DNA from: Euonymus europaeus
Taxonomy: Eukaryota; Streptophyta; Magnoliopsida; Celastrales; Celastraceae
Assembly: GCA_963580455.1 (NCBI GenBank)
Contig: OY756965.1
Location: 5,778,501 to 5,842,500, forward strand
DNA length: 64,000 nt
Direction: 5' to 3'
Under the pieces are notes generated by a model. The model searched no databases, had not been told where the DNA came from, and saw nothing but the letters and a program-made list of their open reading frames with translations. Positions 1 to 11,454 of the stretch are shown one piece after another. The position numbers were made by a program, and so were the translations under genes. Every line of letters begins with the position of its first letter. Position 1 is the stretch's first letter.

Positions 1-1
1 T

Positions 2-2797
2 AGAATAAACATAATCTCAACAAGCAAAATAGTAGAAAAACACAATTATGAATTGATTTTCAACCATGCTTCATGTGATTTGCAGGACTTAATCACATTG
101 AAGAGGAGTGGGATGGGAATCATACGTAGTGGTCTCTACTATTTGCTTGAGGAGCTTAAACCAGAAAAGAAATTTGTAGCACAAGAGAAATTTGTAGCTG
201 TCACTAGACTGGAAAAGAAGGATCATTTATGGCATATTAGATTAGGCCATCCTTCAGCTAGGATTTCTCAAATGTTACCTTTTGTCCTCTCTAAGAATGT
301 AGATCACTGTGATGTATGTCCTTTAGCAAAAATGAAAAGAACCTCATTCTCTATAAGTGAGAGTAAGAGCTTAGCTCCTTTTGATTTATTACATATGGAC
401 ATCTGGGGTCCAAGCAGTGTAATTTCTATTGACAATTTCAAATATTTTATGACTATTGTAGATGATTTTACAAGAGCAACTTGGATTATTCTTATGAGAA
501 ACAAATCTGAAGTTAGGAACCACATTGAATATTTTAACAATCACATCAAAAATCAGTTTAAGACCAGAATTAAAATGATTAGGTCTGATAATGGAATAGA
601 GTTTGATATGGTAGACTATTATAGAAATGAAGGTATAGTTCATCAAAAGAGTTGTCCCTACACACCCCAACAAAATGGGGTGGTAGAAAGAAAACACCAA
701 CACATTTTAAATGTGACTAGGGCTCTTAGACTTCAAGCAAACTTACCAGAAGAGTATTGGTCATACTGTGCTCTAACTGCTGTTCATCTAATAAATAGAC
801 TGCCTTCCAGGATTTTAGACAAATTCAGTCCATATCAGATGTTGTATAAGGTAGAACCTAGGTACAATGATCTTAAGGTCTTTGGATGTTTGTCTTATGC
901 TAAAATCAACAAACCTCAGAACTCTAAATTTGAAGCTAGAGCAAGAACCTGTGTGTTTATAGGATATCCTCCAAATGTGAAAGGTTATAGGTTTTTAGAC
1001 CTAGAGACAAACGAAATTTTTGTCTCAAGGGATGTCCAGTTTCATGAAGAAAATTTTCCCTTCAAAACTCCAAATAAATTCTTTACTCAAAAGCCTGATT
1101 CAACATCTTTAGTGAACCCAAAAGACACTACCCAACTTACTGACATATCTGTACAGAATGCACGGATTAGGAAAGCCCCTGCCTATCTTCAAGATTATGA
1201 GTGTAATAATATTTTTGGGAAGTTCGTAACATATAATCATTTTATTGCAGCTATACTAACTCAACATGAACCCAAAAATTATCATGAGGCCTCAAAATCT
1301 GTTCAATGGTGTGAAGCCATGAACAAAGAGATCTCAGCTTTAAATGAAAATAACACATGGACCATGGTTAAGCTTCCATCAGGAAGAAAGGCCATAGGTT
1401 CCAAATGGATATACAAGATAAAGTATAATCCAGATGGAACTATTGAGAGGTACAAGGCTCGCCTTGTAGCTCAAGGTTATAGTCAAATTTATGGTTTTGA
1501 CTATAAAGAAACATTTGCCCCTGTTATAAAAATGGTCACAGTTAGGTTATTTCTAGCCTTGGCTGCTACAAATAATTGGATAATTTATCATCTTGATGTT
1601 CATAATGCTTTTTTAAATGGTGAGTTGCATGAAGATGTTTACATGAAAATGCCACCTGGTTTTGAAACTCAAGATTCTAGTTTTGCATGTAAACTTAATA
1701 AATCCTTATATGGACTGAAACAAGCCTCACGTCAATGGAACAAAAGATGCAAATCAGTTTTACTTCAGTTTGGTTTTGTTCAGTCAAAATGTGATTACTC
1801 TCTGTTTACGTATACTAAAAATGGTTCCAAAATTTTATTGTTACTTTATGTTGATGATATGGCTATTGGAGGTAATAACTTGTCTTTAATTCAAGAGGTC
1901 AAGTCATACATTGGTTCTTGTTTTAAAGTCAAAGATTTGGGTGAATTACGTTATTTCTTAGGTCTGGAAATTAACAAAACTGTTGCAGGAATGACAATAT
2001 GTCAAAAGAAATATATTCTAGATTTATTGCAGGATACAAATTTCAAAGATTGTAAGACTATCAATTCTCCAATGGATATGAACTCAAAGATGTCAATCAG
2101 ACAAGGTGAAGCTTTGGAAGATCCCATGATGTATAGGAGACTTGTGGGAAAATTGATGTATCTGACAGTCACCAGACCAGACATATCTTATACTGTCAAT
2201 ACTCTCAGTCAATTCATGAAGGCTCCTACAAATCAGCACCTTAAAGCAGCCTTCAGAGTTCTCAGATACCTCAAAGGTTCTTCAAGTCATGGTCTTGTCT
2301 TCCCTGCAAATCAGTCTTCTACCATTCATGCTTATTGCGATGCTGACTGGGCAGCTTGTCCAGATACCAGAAAATCTGTAACTGGGTACAGCATCATGCT
2401 AGATGGAGCATTGATAGCCTGGAGATCCAAGAAACAACAAACTGTGTCAAGAAGCTCTGCTGAAGCTGAATATAGGGCAGTAGCATCAGTTACAAGTGAG
2501 CTGGTTTGGGTGAATGCCTTGATGAAGGAGTTGTGCCAACCAATCACAAAACCCATTATAGTTTACTGTGATAGCAAGTCTGCTATTCACATAGCCACGA
2601 ATCCTGTGTTTCATGAACGGACGAAACACATAGAAATAGATTGTCATTTTGTCAGAGAAAGAGTGGAACAAAGACTTATTCAACTCAGGCATATACCTAC
2701 AGCAGAACAGCCTGCTGATATGTTTACAAAAGCCGTCACAGTTTCTCAACTCCTAAAGTTTATGTTCAAGCTCAACATGATTGAGATTCATGTTTAG
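2..2797 (+). CDS. Ty1/copia retrotransposon Pol polyprotein, 5' end cut by window edge
   Basis: The frame is open from the left edge, so the true start lies outside the window; the TTG at 53 is not a real start. Numbering codons from 53, the order is a GAG-pre-integrase H-H-C-C zinc region (about 60-95), integrase core with acidic residues D116, D179 and E212, copia-type RT with YVDD at 599-602, and RNase H with AYCDADWA and SSAEAEYRA. It ends IEIHV-stop just before a polypurine tract, as in complete copia elements. The integrase-RT-RNase H order is diagnostic of copia. No stop or frameshift interrupts about 930 codons, so this was a recently functional element. Gag and protease are outside the window. 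Family call is firm; sublineage not assigned. Confidence 0.95.
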   Translation, partial: RINIISTSKIVEKHNYELIFNHASCDLQDLITLKRSGMGIIRSGLYYLLEELKPEKKFVAQEKFVAVTRLEKKDHLWHIRLGHPSARISQMLPFVLSKNVDHCDVCPLAKMKRTSFSISESKSLAPFDLLHMDIWGPSSVISIDNFKYFMTIVDDFTRATWIILMRNKSEVRNHIEYFNNHIKNQFKTRIKMIRSDNGIEFDMVDYYRNEGIVHQKSCPYTPQQNGVVERKHQHILNVTRALRLQANLPEEYWSYCALTAVHLINRLPSRILDKFSPYQMLYKVEPRYNDLKVFGCLSYAKINKPQNSKFEARARTCVFIGYPPNVKGYRFLDLETNEIFVSRDVQFHEENFPFKTPNKFFTQKPDSTSLVNPKDTTQLTDISVQNARIRKAPAYLQDYECNNIFGKFVTYNHFIAAILTQHEPKNYHEASKSVQWCEAMNKEISALNENNTWTMVKLPSGRKAIGSKWIYKIKYNPDGTIERYKARLVAQGYSQIYGFDYKETFAPVIKMVTVRLFLALAATNNWIIYHLDVHNAFLNGELHEDVYMKMPPGFETQDSSFACKLNKSLYGLKQASRQWNKRCKSVLLQFGFVQSKCDYSLFTYTKNGSKILLLLYVDDMAIGGNNLSLIQEVKSYIGSCFKVKDLGELRYFLGLEINKTVAGMTICQKKYILDLLQDTNFKDCKTINSPMDMNSKMSIRQGEALEDPMMYRRLVGKLMYLTVTRPDISYTVNTLSQFMKAPTNQHLKAAFRVLRYLKGSSSHGLVFPANQSSTIHAYCDADWAACPDTRKSVTGYSIMLDGALIAWRSKKQQTVSRSSAEAEYRAVASVTSELVWVNALMKELCQPITKPIIVYCDSKSAIHIATNPVFHERTKHIEIDCHFVRERVEQRLIQLRHIPTAEQPADMFTKAVTVSQLLKFMFKLNMIEIHV

Positions 2798-2799
2798 CT

Positions 2800-3107
2800 T
2801 GAGTGGGGGTGTTAAGGAAGTCTTTGTTCTGTATATGAAACGACTACGTTTCACTTAAGCTTTCTATTTCTCATGCCTCTACGACATCGTTCTACACTTC
2901 TTCTTCTTCATTTTTACCGTTGTAGTCTGACACAGTACAGGTCAAATCTCCTATTTGTGTTGTACTTTGTTACCGTTGGTAACCTTATGAGTCTTGGCTA
3001 AGTTATAAAGCCTGGCTTCTTCTTCCTGTAATATTTAACTTTCTGATGAATCAAATTGCCATTTGATAAGTTTTAGCTCTCAATTCTTGTTTCTTCAAAC
3101 ATTCTCA
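2800..3107 (+). repeat. Polypurine tract and 3' LTR of the copia element
   Basis: The purine-rich run TTGAGTGGGGG (2799-2809) follows the Pol stop directly. The LTR starts TGTTAAGGAAG at 2810 and most likely ends CATTCTCA at 3107, about 298 bp with TG...CA termini. A TATA-like TTATAAAGC lies near 3004. The 3' boundary is inferred because no second copy is in the window. Confidence 0.75.
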
Positions 3108-3108
3108 A

Positions 3109-3123
3109 TGTTATGTCAGAGCC
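3109..3123 (+). promoter_or_regulatory. Initiator-tRNA-Met primer-binding-site-like sequence after the copia LTR
   Basis: TGTTATGTCAGAGCC immediately follows the LTR end and matches the usual copia PBS TGGTATCAGAGCC with one substitution and a two-base insertion. A PBS belongs after a 5' LTR, yet this LTR is preceded by pol. The simplest reading is that the LTR was shared by two tandem or recombined copies, with a short leader stub to about 3240. Confidence 0.5.
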
Positions 3124-3260
3124 GATAGAGTAAGTTAGCACACCATGAAGACACGTCGTCAAACGTTGGCGATTTCTTAATGGTCAACTCTTCACTTAAA
3201 TGGGATGAAGGGAATGATTAGATATAATCTATAAAATATTGTTTGAAGAATATCATTGAA

Positions 3261-3787
3261 AGAATGGGGGAAACAAGCCAATGGCATGTCATAAAGAACA
3301 ATCAAAATCACTCGAAGGCTTATAGGACTTTTCAATGGACATCAATAGGAGCCACATTGTTTATGCTCACTTATGGGTAAGACCCAATCATTTCTATGAA
3401 GATGGCAGTCAAGTCAATAAGGTTACATTATAAAACAAATTATCTTTTAGAGATTATTAACATACCATGTTATGGAGCTGAAAAATCTAGATGAAGTCAG
3501 TTTCTGCCTTTGATCATCTCCAAGTTCAAAAACAAAAAGTTGTAAAGGCTTACAACAGAAGAATATGTGCGAAGACATTCACGATAGCAGATTTAGTGTG
3601 GAGTGTTGTTCTTCCAATTGGTCATAGAGATTCAACCAATGACGAATGTTCACCTTTCTAGAAAGGTTCATTTTGGGTGATAGAAGTGAAAAAAGAGGAG
3701 TTTGATTGATTGCAGGATCTAGATGGCACACAACACAAGCATCCTATAAATCGATAGTATCTAAAAAGGTGTTATGCTATTCTATGA
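3261..3787 (+). pseudogene. Degenerate Tat/Ogre-type gypsy pol C-terminus (end of integrase)
   Basis: Reading forward from 3261 gives integrase C-terminal motifs typical of Tat/Ogre gypsy Pol, including TSIGATLFMLTYG, then AFDHLQVQKQKV and AYNRR from 3503, ADLVWSVVLPIG, and a final PINR-YLKRCYA. The frame is broken by a stop at the TYG-DP motif, one frameshift near 3490, and TAG/TGA/TAG stops further on. The stop at 3785-3787 lies about 30 bp before the start of the long LTR at 3818, as expected where pol abuts a 3' LTR. RT, RNase H and the integrase core are missing. The left breakpoint, between 3124 and 3261, joins it to copia leader. Confidence 0.8.
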
Positions 3788-4122
3788 GAAGATATGTATA
3801 CTACTATTTTTAGTTAATGAAGCAACCGGCTCAAAAAACGAAGTCCCCACCAATTGATTTTTAGGATGCAATTGGACACGTATTTTGGTTTACAAAAAAA
3901 GAAAAAGGTAAGAGTCTATTGAGCATGGGAAAGGTGTTAGGCACCCCCACAACTCCTGAAAAATGGTTGCCTTAAAAATTGTCTCTTATTTGGCTCTAAT
4001 TTATTTTTGAAAATGATTTTTATGTGCCAATTATTTTAATGAACTTTTATGTTTGTTAGAAACTCCACATTTCAATTGAGTGGGTTTGATCCATTAATAT
4101 TGTGGCAACTTGATGTTTTGAA

Positions 4123-4560
4123 TGAAAAATTCACTTGAAGTGGTTTTGATAATTTAAAAGGTACATGAGATCACTACAGCCATTCTCGGCTTGGCAGAAA
4201 ATATCCCGAGAATGATGAAAATCCCACTTGGAGTGAATTTTGATAATTTAAAAAGGTGTGCGAGATCACTACAACCATTCTCGGATTGGCTAAAAATATC
4301 TTGAAGATTGATGAAAAGTCTCACTTGAAATAAGTTTTGATAATTTAAAAAGGTGTGCGGGATCACTACAGCCATTCTCGACTTGGTTGGAAAATATCTT
4401 GGAGATTATGAAAAATCTCACTTGGAGTGGGTTTTGATCATTTAAAAAGGTGTGCAGGATCACTTCAGCCATTCCCGGCTTGGCTGAAAAATATCTTGAA
4501 GACGATGAAAAATCCTACTTGGAGTGGGTTTTGATCATTTAAATAAGTGTGAACTTTTGG
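4123..4560 (+). repeat. Tandem repeat, about 96-bp unit, roughly 4.5 copies
   Basis: The phrase GATCACT[AT]CARCCATTC recurs at 4169, 4264, 4361 and 4458 (spacing 95, 97, 97), each followed by CGGCTTGG-like and AAAATAT sequence and then CACTTGRARTRRGTTTTGAT. The unit lies in the first part of the long LTR. It is non-coding. Confidence 0.9.
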
Positions 4561-5109
4561 AGATTTGATTGATGCACCAAAGTGGTCCACAAATAACGAA
4601 TAAGTCCAATTAAAGCCATACTCACAAACATGTTTTTTATGAGAAAAGAAAGAATACATTTATGACTCGTTAGATGGGCCAAATATATTTAAACCCTCTC
4701 TTGATTCCCTAAAAAAATTATCCTAATCCCTAAAAATAAGTTTACTTTTTGCTTCCACGAAAATCAAGTATTATGAATGAATGCCGACATAACCCCAATA
4801 TTTTCAAGGCTCTTTGGTACTAAAACAGAATACAAGATTGTTAGTCTTGATGTCATTTTTAGGGTGAGACGACTTGGATTAATCTCATTGTCATGTTGTG
4901 TCTTTTTCATGGCATGAAAATAACATAAAATTTTAAGCATGCATATTAAATATTCACAAGCCATAATACCTAAAAGCTTATAAACTTCTAACACCCTAAA
5001 ATATATGTATGCAATTTAACCTTTATATCCATTATTTACATGGTTACATGACCTTGGGCCCACCTATAAGAAAAAAAATAATAAAAATCCCAAAAATCTA
5101 TACTAACTT

Positions 5110-5629
5110 ACCCAAACTCATCAGAGAGGCTCTTAAACTGTGCAAAGTGGTCTTGGAGAGATTTATCTCCTTGTTTTGATCAAAATAAACCATTCATGAC
5201 ATCATATACGCGGGAAATATCCTGAGAGGATGAATATGTTTCTTCAATAGATGTCCAAAGCTCTTTAACAGTATCAGCACTAGAAAATAATATCTTGACC
5301 GATCTATCCATGGAATTCATCAGTTGACTAAAAAGTCTGGCGTCACGCATGATCTAGATCTTATAATCAGTAGTACTAGATAAAGGAGGATCATCAGATA
5401 AATGATGATCGAGGCCCATGCCTTGCAAGGCTTTCATCACATTCTTTCGCCACAGTGGATATGCGACTACTCCATCAAGTTTTTCATCTACTAATCTGAT
5501 ATAACCAGTACATATTTCAGCACGTGAATTATCTGTTCGGGAAGCATCATGAATACCAGGAGCAGATGATATAGTATGAGACCCAGATTCAACCATATCA
5601 GATTCAGTACCAAGTTTCAATGTTGACAT
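5110..5629 (-). pseudogene. Copia Gag N-terminal fragment (UBN2-like), two in-frame stops
   Basis: On the minus strand an ATG at 5629 opens a frame with YIRLVDEKLDG and YPLWRKNVMKAL, then a TAG in the position of a tryptophan (near 5351), then RLFSQLMNSMDRSV, VKELWTSIEETY and FAQFKSLSDEFG, with another stop at the GLF-SKQGD motif. This is the typical order of plant copia Gag proteins (UBN2/Retrotran_gag families). The reading ends near 5110, where the element is truncated. Confidence 0.75.
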
Positions 5630-6162
5630 GTTTACCAGCAGATTACTGGTATAGTATCAGATCAGTGTTCTAGTTGACACAAATCATTAACCAGCAACCA
5701 CTAACCATCAATTAATCATTCCCGTGGAACATCAAGGTCAACACCATATGAGATCTAAGATCCGGTCAATAGCAACCAATAAATATGACTAATCACCAAG
5801 CATTACAACAAGCATCTAGCCACCAAATATTAAAACAAGAACGGGACAGATGCTGTAAAGGTGGAACCGACTGAGTCGATTAGCAGCATGACTTGTTTAG
5901 GTCGTTCTTTCCACAGAGACGCAAGTGATTGTAGCAGCTGGGAGCTTTCATGTCCCGTGCGTCTGGTTTGAGCAGCTGGGAGCTCGCGGTTCGACATAAG
6001 CAGAAGACGCAGAGCAGCGACGGAGCGAAGCTCTTGGGGTCTGGTTCGACAGAAGCGAAAGAAGCAGAGCGGAGCTCGTGCAACGGCGGGTCTGGTTCAA
6101 GGAGTCTGGTTCGAGGTTTGACAGAAGCAAAAGAACTGGGTAGCAGCAGCGGTAATCAGGCC

Positions 6163-6397
6163 TCCGATACCATGATTGTTTCAAGGGATTTGAGAGGAGA
6201 GTTGTGGCTAGGGTTTGTGTAATTTCTTGTGTGTTTTCAGCCACACCCACTCATTATTTAATATACATGATACAAAAGCATAAGTGGCATACCCACATGG
6301 ATTACAACTAAGTGATATGGAACACAGCTTGACACAGCAAGCATATCCATATAGATTACAACTAATGATACAACATAAATATATAAATATTATAACA
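6163..6397 (-). mobile_element. 5' LTR and PBS of the truncated minus-strand copia element
   Basis: On the minus strand TGGTATCGGA (plus 6163-6172) is a Met-tRNA-type primer binding site. The LTR beyond it, 6173-6397 on the plus strand, begins TGATTGTTTC and ends TATAACA, giving 225 bp with TG...CA ends. Leader sequence runs from 6162 to 5630, then the gag fragment. No 3' LTR is seen, so only the first 1.3 kb of the element survives inside the longer gypsy LTR. Confidence 0.65.
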
Positions 6398-7664
6398 AGT
6401 TATGGCAAGAAGGGGAGGACTCCACTAAAGAGGGATCAATGATGGGAAGAGGAATTCAGGTGAAGGTAGTTTTTGGTGATGGTGAAAGTTGAGAGGTTCG
6501 ATAATGGTAGGTTTCAGTGATGGTTGGTCATTGTTGGTGATGGTGGGATGACAGGTCTAGTGATGTGTTAAAGATAGGGTAGAGAGTTGTTTTTGTGGTT
6601 ACTACTGATGCTCGGGAAGATGTTGGTTGTTGATCTTGGGTGATGATGGTAAGGGAAATCGATGAAGATGATGGCTTGGAGCTTTGGGTAAGTGAGAATT
6701 CTATGTTGAAGGTGACTCGGGTGTGGCAACTAATCTGAGGATGGTGAATCGGGTATGCTTGACCAGAAAAAGTGAGGTAGATTGGAGCTCGGTAGGGCTT
6801 TGAATGGGAGGTTTCGGTTGTAAAGGTAATGATTGGAGGGTTTTTCGGTGGATTCAACAAGAGAAGTTTCTGGTGTCCTTTTTTTGGTTCCAAAATCCCC
6901 CCGGTAGTGATAGTGATGTTTGGTTTTCTAGGGAAAAGTTAGTCTTGTGATGCATGCCTAGAATTAATGTGGTATGGTGAGATGGGCTAAAGTGATAGTG
7001 AGTTGATGTTAATGAAGAGTGGTTGGCGTGTAAGAGTGATGGAGGGTAGGGAGGTGAGAATTGATGAGGGTGATGGAGAGAGACAGAGAAAGAATAAGTA
7101 GGTTAGAGGAAGGGAGTTTGGTGGGTGCTTTTAATTTGGATTTGTTGGTGGGGACTAGTGACGTGTAAGAGTGGTGAAAGTAAAAAAATGACTTTCCAAG
7201 TGAGAGAGAGAGAGACGTGAGAGAGGTGGTCAAATATTTGTCCAAAAGTCTCAAAAAAATGAGGGAATTCTCCTTTCCAAAAGTCTTTTATGGACGAAAA
7301 CTAGGGTTTTTCCTCTTGAAGTGGGCCTACACCTTGGGCTAATGATTCATGGATTTTACAAACATTTGGGCTTTTGTAGCTTGGGTGTTGAAATGATGTC
7401 TTTGTGCTTTTGGGATTGGGTTTATGATTTTGGGTTTGAAAAATGTTAGGTCAAATTCTTTGATTTGAGTCTTTTTTTTTTAATTCTTCAATCTTTTTTT
7501 TTATTTATCATTTTTTTTGAGTTAAACTCGGGTAAAAATAGGTTATTATAGCTAAACTCTTGTTATGTAGAAAGCTACCATGAATACTACCACCAAATAA
7601 GAGTCTACTGTCACCTTTACCAGAACCAAAGGTTACCCGAAAAAAGAAAGAAAAACAACAAAAG

Positions 7665-10047
7665 CTATGCTAAATTGTCAAAAATAAATTCATGGAGCAA
7701 CATCCTTACAATCAATAATTCTGCACAAATTTCCTTCAGTTGATTCCATGAAGTAGTGAAAGTAAAAACAGTCCCCTCTTGACAAGTCTTCTCATCATCC
7801 AACTTACGTGCTCTCTTATTAATCTCAAGAAGTTTTCCAAATATGACCTTAGAACTTTTGAGACTAGTAGCATTTTTCTGCAAAATTTTAGCCAAAGAAT
7901 TTTCAAGACTATTTTACTTCGAGTTAGAGCTCAACAATTCTTTTCTTCAAATCTTCTATGGACTTAGCTCATCCACTTCATCATCCAGAGAAGATTTCAT
8001 TTTAGCTCCAAGCCTTTACAGCTCAGTATCAAGTGTGATTCTTTTATTTTCTTTGGGTAGCAATTTTGTTAGTCGTGCTTGACTGCTAATAAAGTCCTTA
8101 ACCAAGATAGAAAGACCTTTAAGGAAAATCTTTAGAGGACCACATATTATATCAACGAGATCAGTGGCTTGGAACACACCCTTAGTAGTATTCTTCAGGT
8201 TGGATAAATGGCATGATTAAGATAGAAGTCCAATTCTTTATCATTTAGGGTCTTCAAAAGCTTTTTTGCTTGGTTAATATGTTCCTCATATGGAGAAGCC
8301 AAATCATAGGATGAGATAGTAACATAAGAGGCAAATGTTTTGGAAGGGGTCCTTCCAACTAACTTAGCTAAAGGACTCTAAATGTCAGAAGTTTAGGAAT
8401 GAGTAGCAGTGGAAGTTACTTTTCATTTCCTGAAATTGTGGTGGAGGAACCGCAAGAGTAACATGGTCAATCACCTGCAAGTATAAAAAATATAATTATT
8501 CATAGGTTAGCTTCTGTAAATAAACTACATATATATAGTAGCTACATTTCCATGAGAAAATACATGAGAATTCGAGACAACAATGATAGTTTTGCAGCCG
8601 TCAGAAGCTATGGTGTTCTTAGACGAACATAGGCACAAACCAACATGTTATTTTTGTGTGGAGGATCGAACAATAGTTTTACCAAACTTTTGAAGAACAT
8701 GAGTAGACATGGAAGGATCCTTTTGAATTTCCATAAGGATCATTGGTAGATTTTGAAAAGAAATAAACTATGAGCATGCAGATATGAAACACCATATCAA
8801 GTTTCGCAACATAAGTTTTTAACCGAGTCAGCAACAATATCCATAACATAATTAGGATTTTCTTCAAGACCAAAAGAAAACTAGTTATTCATATAATTCA
8901 ACCACCAGCACGAAAAGCTGGAGTGGTAAGGGAGTTTTCACAAACAAAGATTCCTACACAATAGAAAAAATTGAAGCAGAGATGAAGTTGATATTGGCCA
9001 GCTCATTAGCATTATAGACTCCCTTTCTAGAGAATACTTTGTTCTAAGAAAGTTATGAGGGCAAAAACATCATTTGGACAAGACTAAGTTGGCATTCAAA
9101 CTGATTAACATTGTAGAATTATACTCCACACGTTATGATGGGGTGATTCACATAAGTAATAAGACAAATTTTCTACATCTAATGAGAAGTCTCTTTAACA
9201 AGATCAATAACAGAAGGTTCAGTGTTCAACCACTCAAGAGTAGTCTTTTACTAGTAAATCATCTCTTGTCGTGAAATCATGAAAGAAATAGGTAAAATAG
9301 TCTTTGAAATCATGGCTAAAATGAGAAACTCCGTGTATTGTAGACCAAAAAAATCCAACTCAAAAGTGATGTCATTTCTCTTGGGGTGAAATTGTCTATG
9401 CCCATAGACATTATTACCTAATCAATAAAGGACTAGTGCAACTCTCATAGCCAGATTCGATGAAAGTCTTCATCGGGCGATATCCCTGGCACGAGGTAGA
9501 CAAAATAAGTACCAGAAGGAGTAGCCAAAGTGTTGTTTGCTTCTGGCCCGTCCATTTTCAAGTTGAGAAAAAAGAAATATTGCAAAGTGTTGGGCCCATA
9601 AAGCCAATACGAAAGTGGAAGGGATTGATTTCATGTCCCAAAAATTGAGCTACTATATATAGGAGGGCTTTGTAAAGCTGATCAATATGCTGACTTATCA
9701 AGAAAAAATCGTGGATACCTGATTTTCTCTAGATCCTTTCAAGTACTTGCTATAGGTGGGTCAACCATGCCTCTTATCTATGGTCATTGGAAGGCTAGAG
9801 TTGAATAAGCAAAGATTTTAATTAAGTGTTCCATGAGTTTTCCTTTGAGGGATAGACTGGCTTGTGGATAGGGTGGAATGGTTTTAGTAAAGTTTAGAAA
9901 CAATTTTGGAAAGAAGGGACTAATCCGAAGATATCTGGCCCAAGAGCAAGGAATGGGTGAACACTCATAGGTATGGATTCTTTCATAATAATATCATTGA
10001 TTTGTTGAGCAAAAGTGAGTGAATATTGGCTGGAACTGAGGTTATTT
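7665..10047 (-). pseudogene. Possible plant-mobile-domain (PMD)-like pseudogene
   Basis: Coding-like stretches on the minus strand follow one another over 2.4 kb. An ATG near 10047 opens MENNLSSSQYSLTFAQ; around 9660-9400 there is a YWLYGP segment and GTYF-YLVPG; about 60 codons around 9414-9230 stay open with DNFTPREMTSLLSWIFW and FHDFTTRDDLL; near 8300-8100 comes EEHINQAKKLLKTLNDKELDFY; it ends in a lysine-rich coiled-coil-like tail (7895-7665). Stops and frameshifts separate the parts. The layout recalls plant 'aminotransferase-like, plant mobile domain' proteins, which are linked to transposons, but I recognise this only by general resemblance. An unrelated decayed gene is possible. Confidence 0.35.
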
Positions 10048-10099
10048 TCCATGCCAAAAGAGTAATAAAGAAAGAAGTGCGACGTAAGAATGTTCAAGA

Positions 10100-11450
10100 A
10101 GTTAAAATAATGAAGAAGCTGGAGAGAGAAAAGGGTCTAAAAGTTTTCAGATGAGACATCATCTAAAATGCCTATGAAAATGGAAAATCAGCTGCCAATA
10201 TGGTAGGATAATTAATCTAAGTGTTCCATTTGGTTTGAGAGACTTTTGGAGTTCAAATGGGAGGATAAAGCACCCAAAATTCAAGTTAAAATCAAAATTT
10301 TCTCCTTAAATAAGAATAAAATTTGCACGGGACATTGTTTATACCAAAAATGACCTCTAGCCATTGTCTAACACGTGATGACTTGGGATCCACCAATAGA
10401 TCTTTATAAAAAATAGAAGTATGATCCATGGAAAATGATGATAAGTTTTCTCTAACCATTTGTTTATTTATCAGTATAATAGTTTGGTTTTATCTAAAAT
10501 TCAATATTGTATTATTGCAATTCAGGACTATTGTATGAAGATATCCTGTTCAGGAAAGCTAAATTTAAGGGATTTTTTTTTGAATTCTAAGAATGAATGT
10601 GCTATTAGAAAAATGTAAAGATTCTAGCTAGATAAGATCAAAAAAACCTAGGAGATCATAAAAGTTCAAAGCATCCATGTTCCTAATTTTTCTTAACTAC
10701 ACTTTCTGTTATGCAACCAAAGAGCTAAAATCAGGGGATCTTGCACATTTACTACTAGACAATTTGTTCATAGAAAGCCATAAAATCTTAGCCAAAAGTC
10801 ATGACCTTCCTTTGCACACAATCAAATGTGATCTTCCATTAGTTTGAGCATCAACAACGTATAAGAGTCCTATTTTTATGGAAGTGCGATTAATTTTGTG
10901 CGTTTTATGCCTCAATAGTCTTATAGGATAAGTCCTTTGACTAGAACCAGTTGTAAATGTTCTATCTAGGTCTTTATTTTTAGGAGAGGTGGACAAATAA
11001 CATAATAGTCGAGTTGGAATATAGAAGCACATAATCCACCACTCCCTCTGATGCCAATATCAGGCCATTAGTCTAGCGGAAGCTATCCTACCAAGATATT
11101 TATAGACCTATAAGAAGAATAAGATGTAAAAATGACCTCACATTAAACGTAGACTCCACGTCTGAAAACTTTATTCTTTTTATCATGACACCTATCAATT
11201 ATCTTATACTCTAGTTATTTACATTCAAACATTCAAGTTATAGCCTCTGTGGCTATTCTTATGTTATAACTTGTTCAAACATTCGAATTATAGCTTTCAC
11301 GGCTATTCTAATATTTTAGCTTGCAAAACATGTTTTTCCAAATACTTTGATGCATCATCAATGAAATTTCAATATATTCTAATAAACTATGAAAATGTTC
11401 AACCAATGAGATGTTTAATCTAGTGAGCAACCTTCATCTCACTAGCCTTG
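10100..11450. other. Unassigned stretch with a short tandem duplication
   Basis: A minus-strand frame at 11032-10799 is not recognisable. A 50-bp unit beginning TTCAAACATTC and containing TTATAGC...GGCTATTCT occurs twice (11224 and 11274). CTCTGATGCCA near 11048 is the complement of a Met-type primer binding site, which hints at a minus-strand retroelement, but no LTR pair or gag supports it. Confidence 0.3.
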
Positions 11451-11454
11451 GCTT

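Larger units (their letters stand above)
3818..7550 (+). mobile_element. Long LTR of a Tat/Ogre-like gypsy element (copy 1), interrupted by a copia fragment
   Basis: It starts TGAAGCAACCGGC, followed by AGTCCCCACCAATTGA and GGTGTTAGGCACCCC, and ends AAACTCGGGTAAAAATAGGTTATTATA. The same start and end motifs bound the 5356-bp solo LTR at 56472-61827, which defines the limits here. It lies directly after the gypsy pol end (3261-3787), so it is a 3' LTR in + orientation. It contains a tandem repeat (4123-4560) and a minus-strand copia fragment (about 5110-6397). Short minus-strand frames in 6528-7254 look like low-complexity LTR sequence, not genes. The lineage name is inferred from LTR size and the neighbouring pol motifs. 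Confidence 0.65.

Noticed and set aside
5880..6250. Frames on both strands around 5880-6250
   Set aside because: They lie in the leader and LTR of the minus-strand copia fragment; no protein motif.
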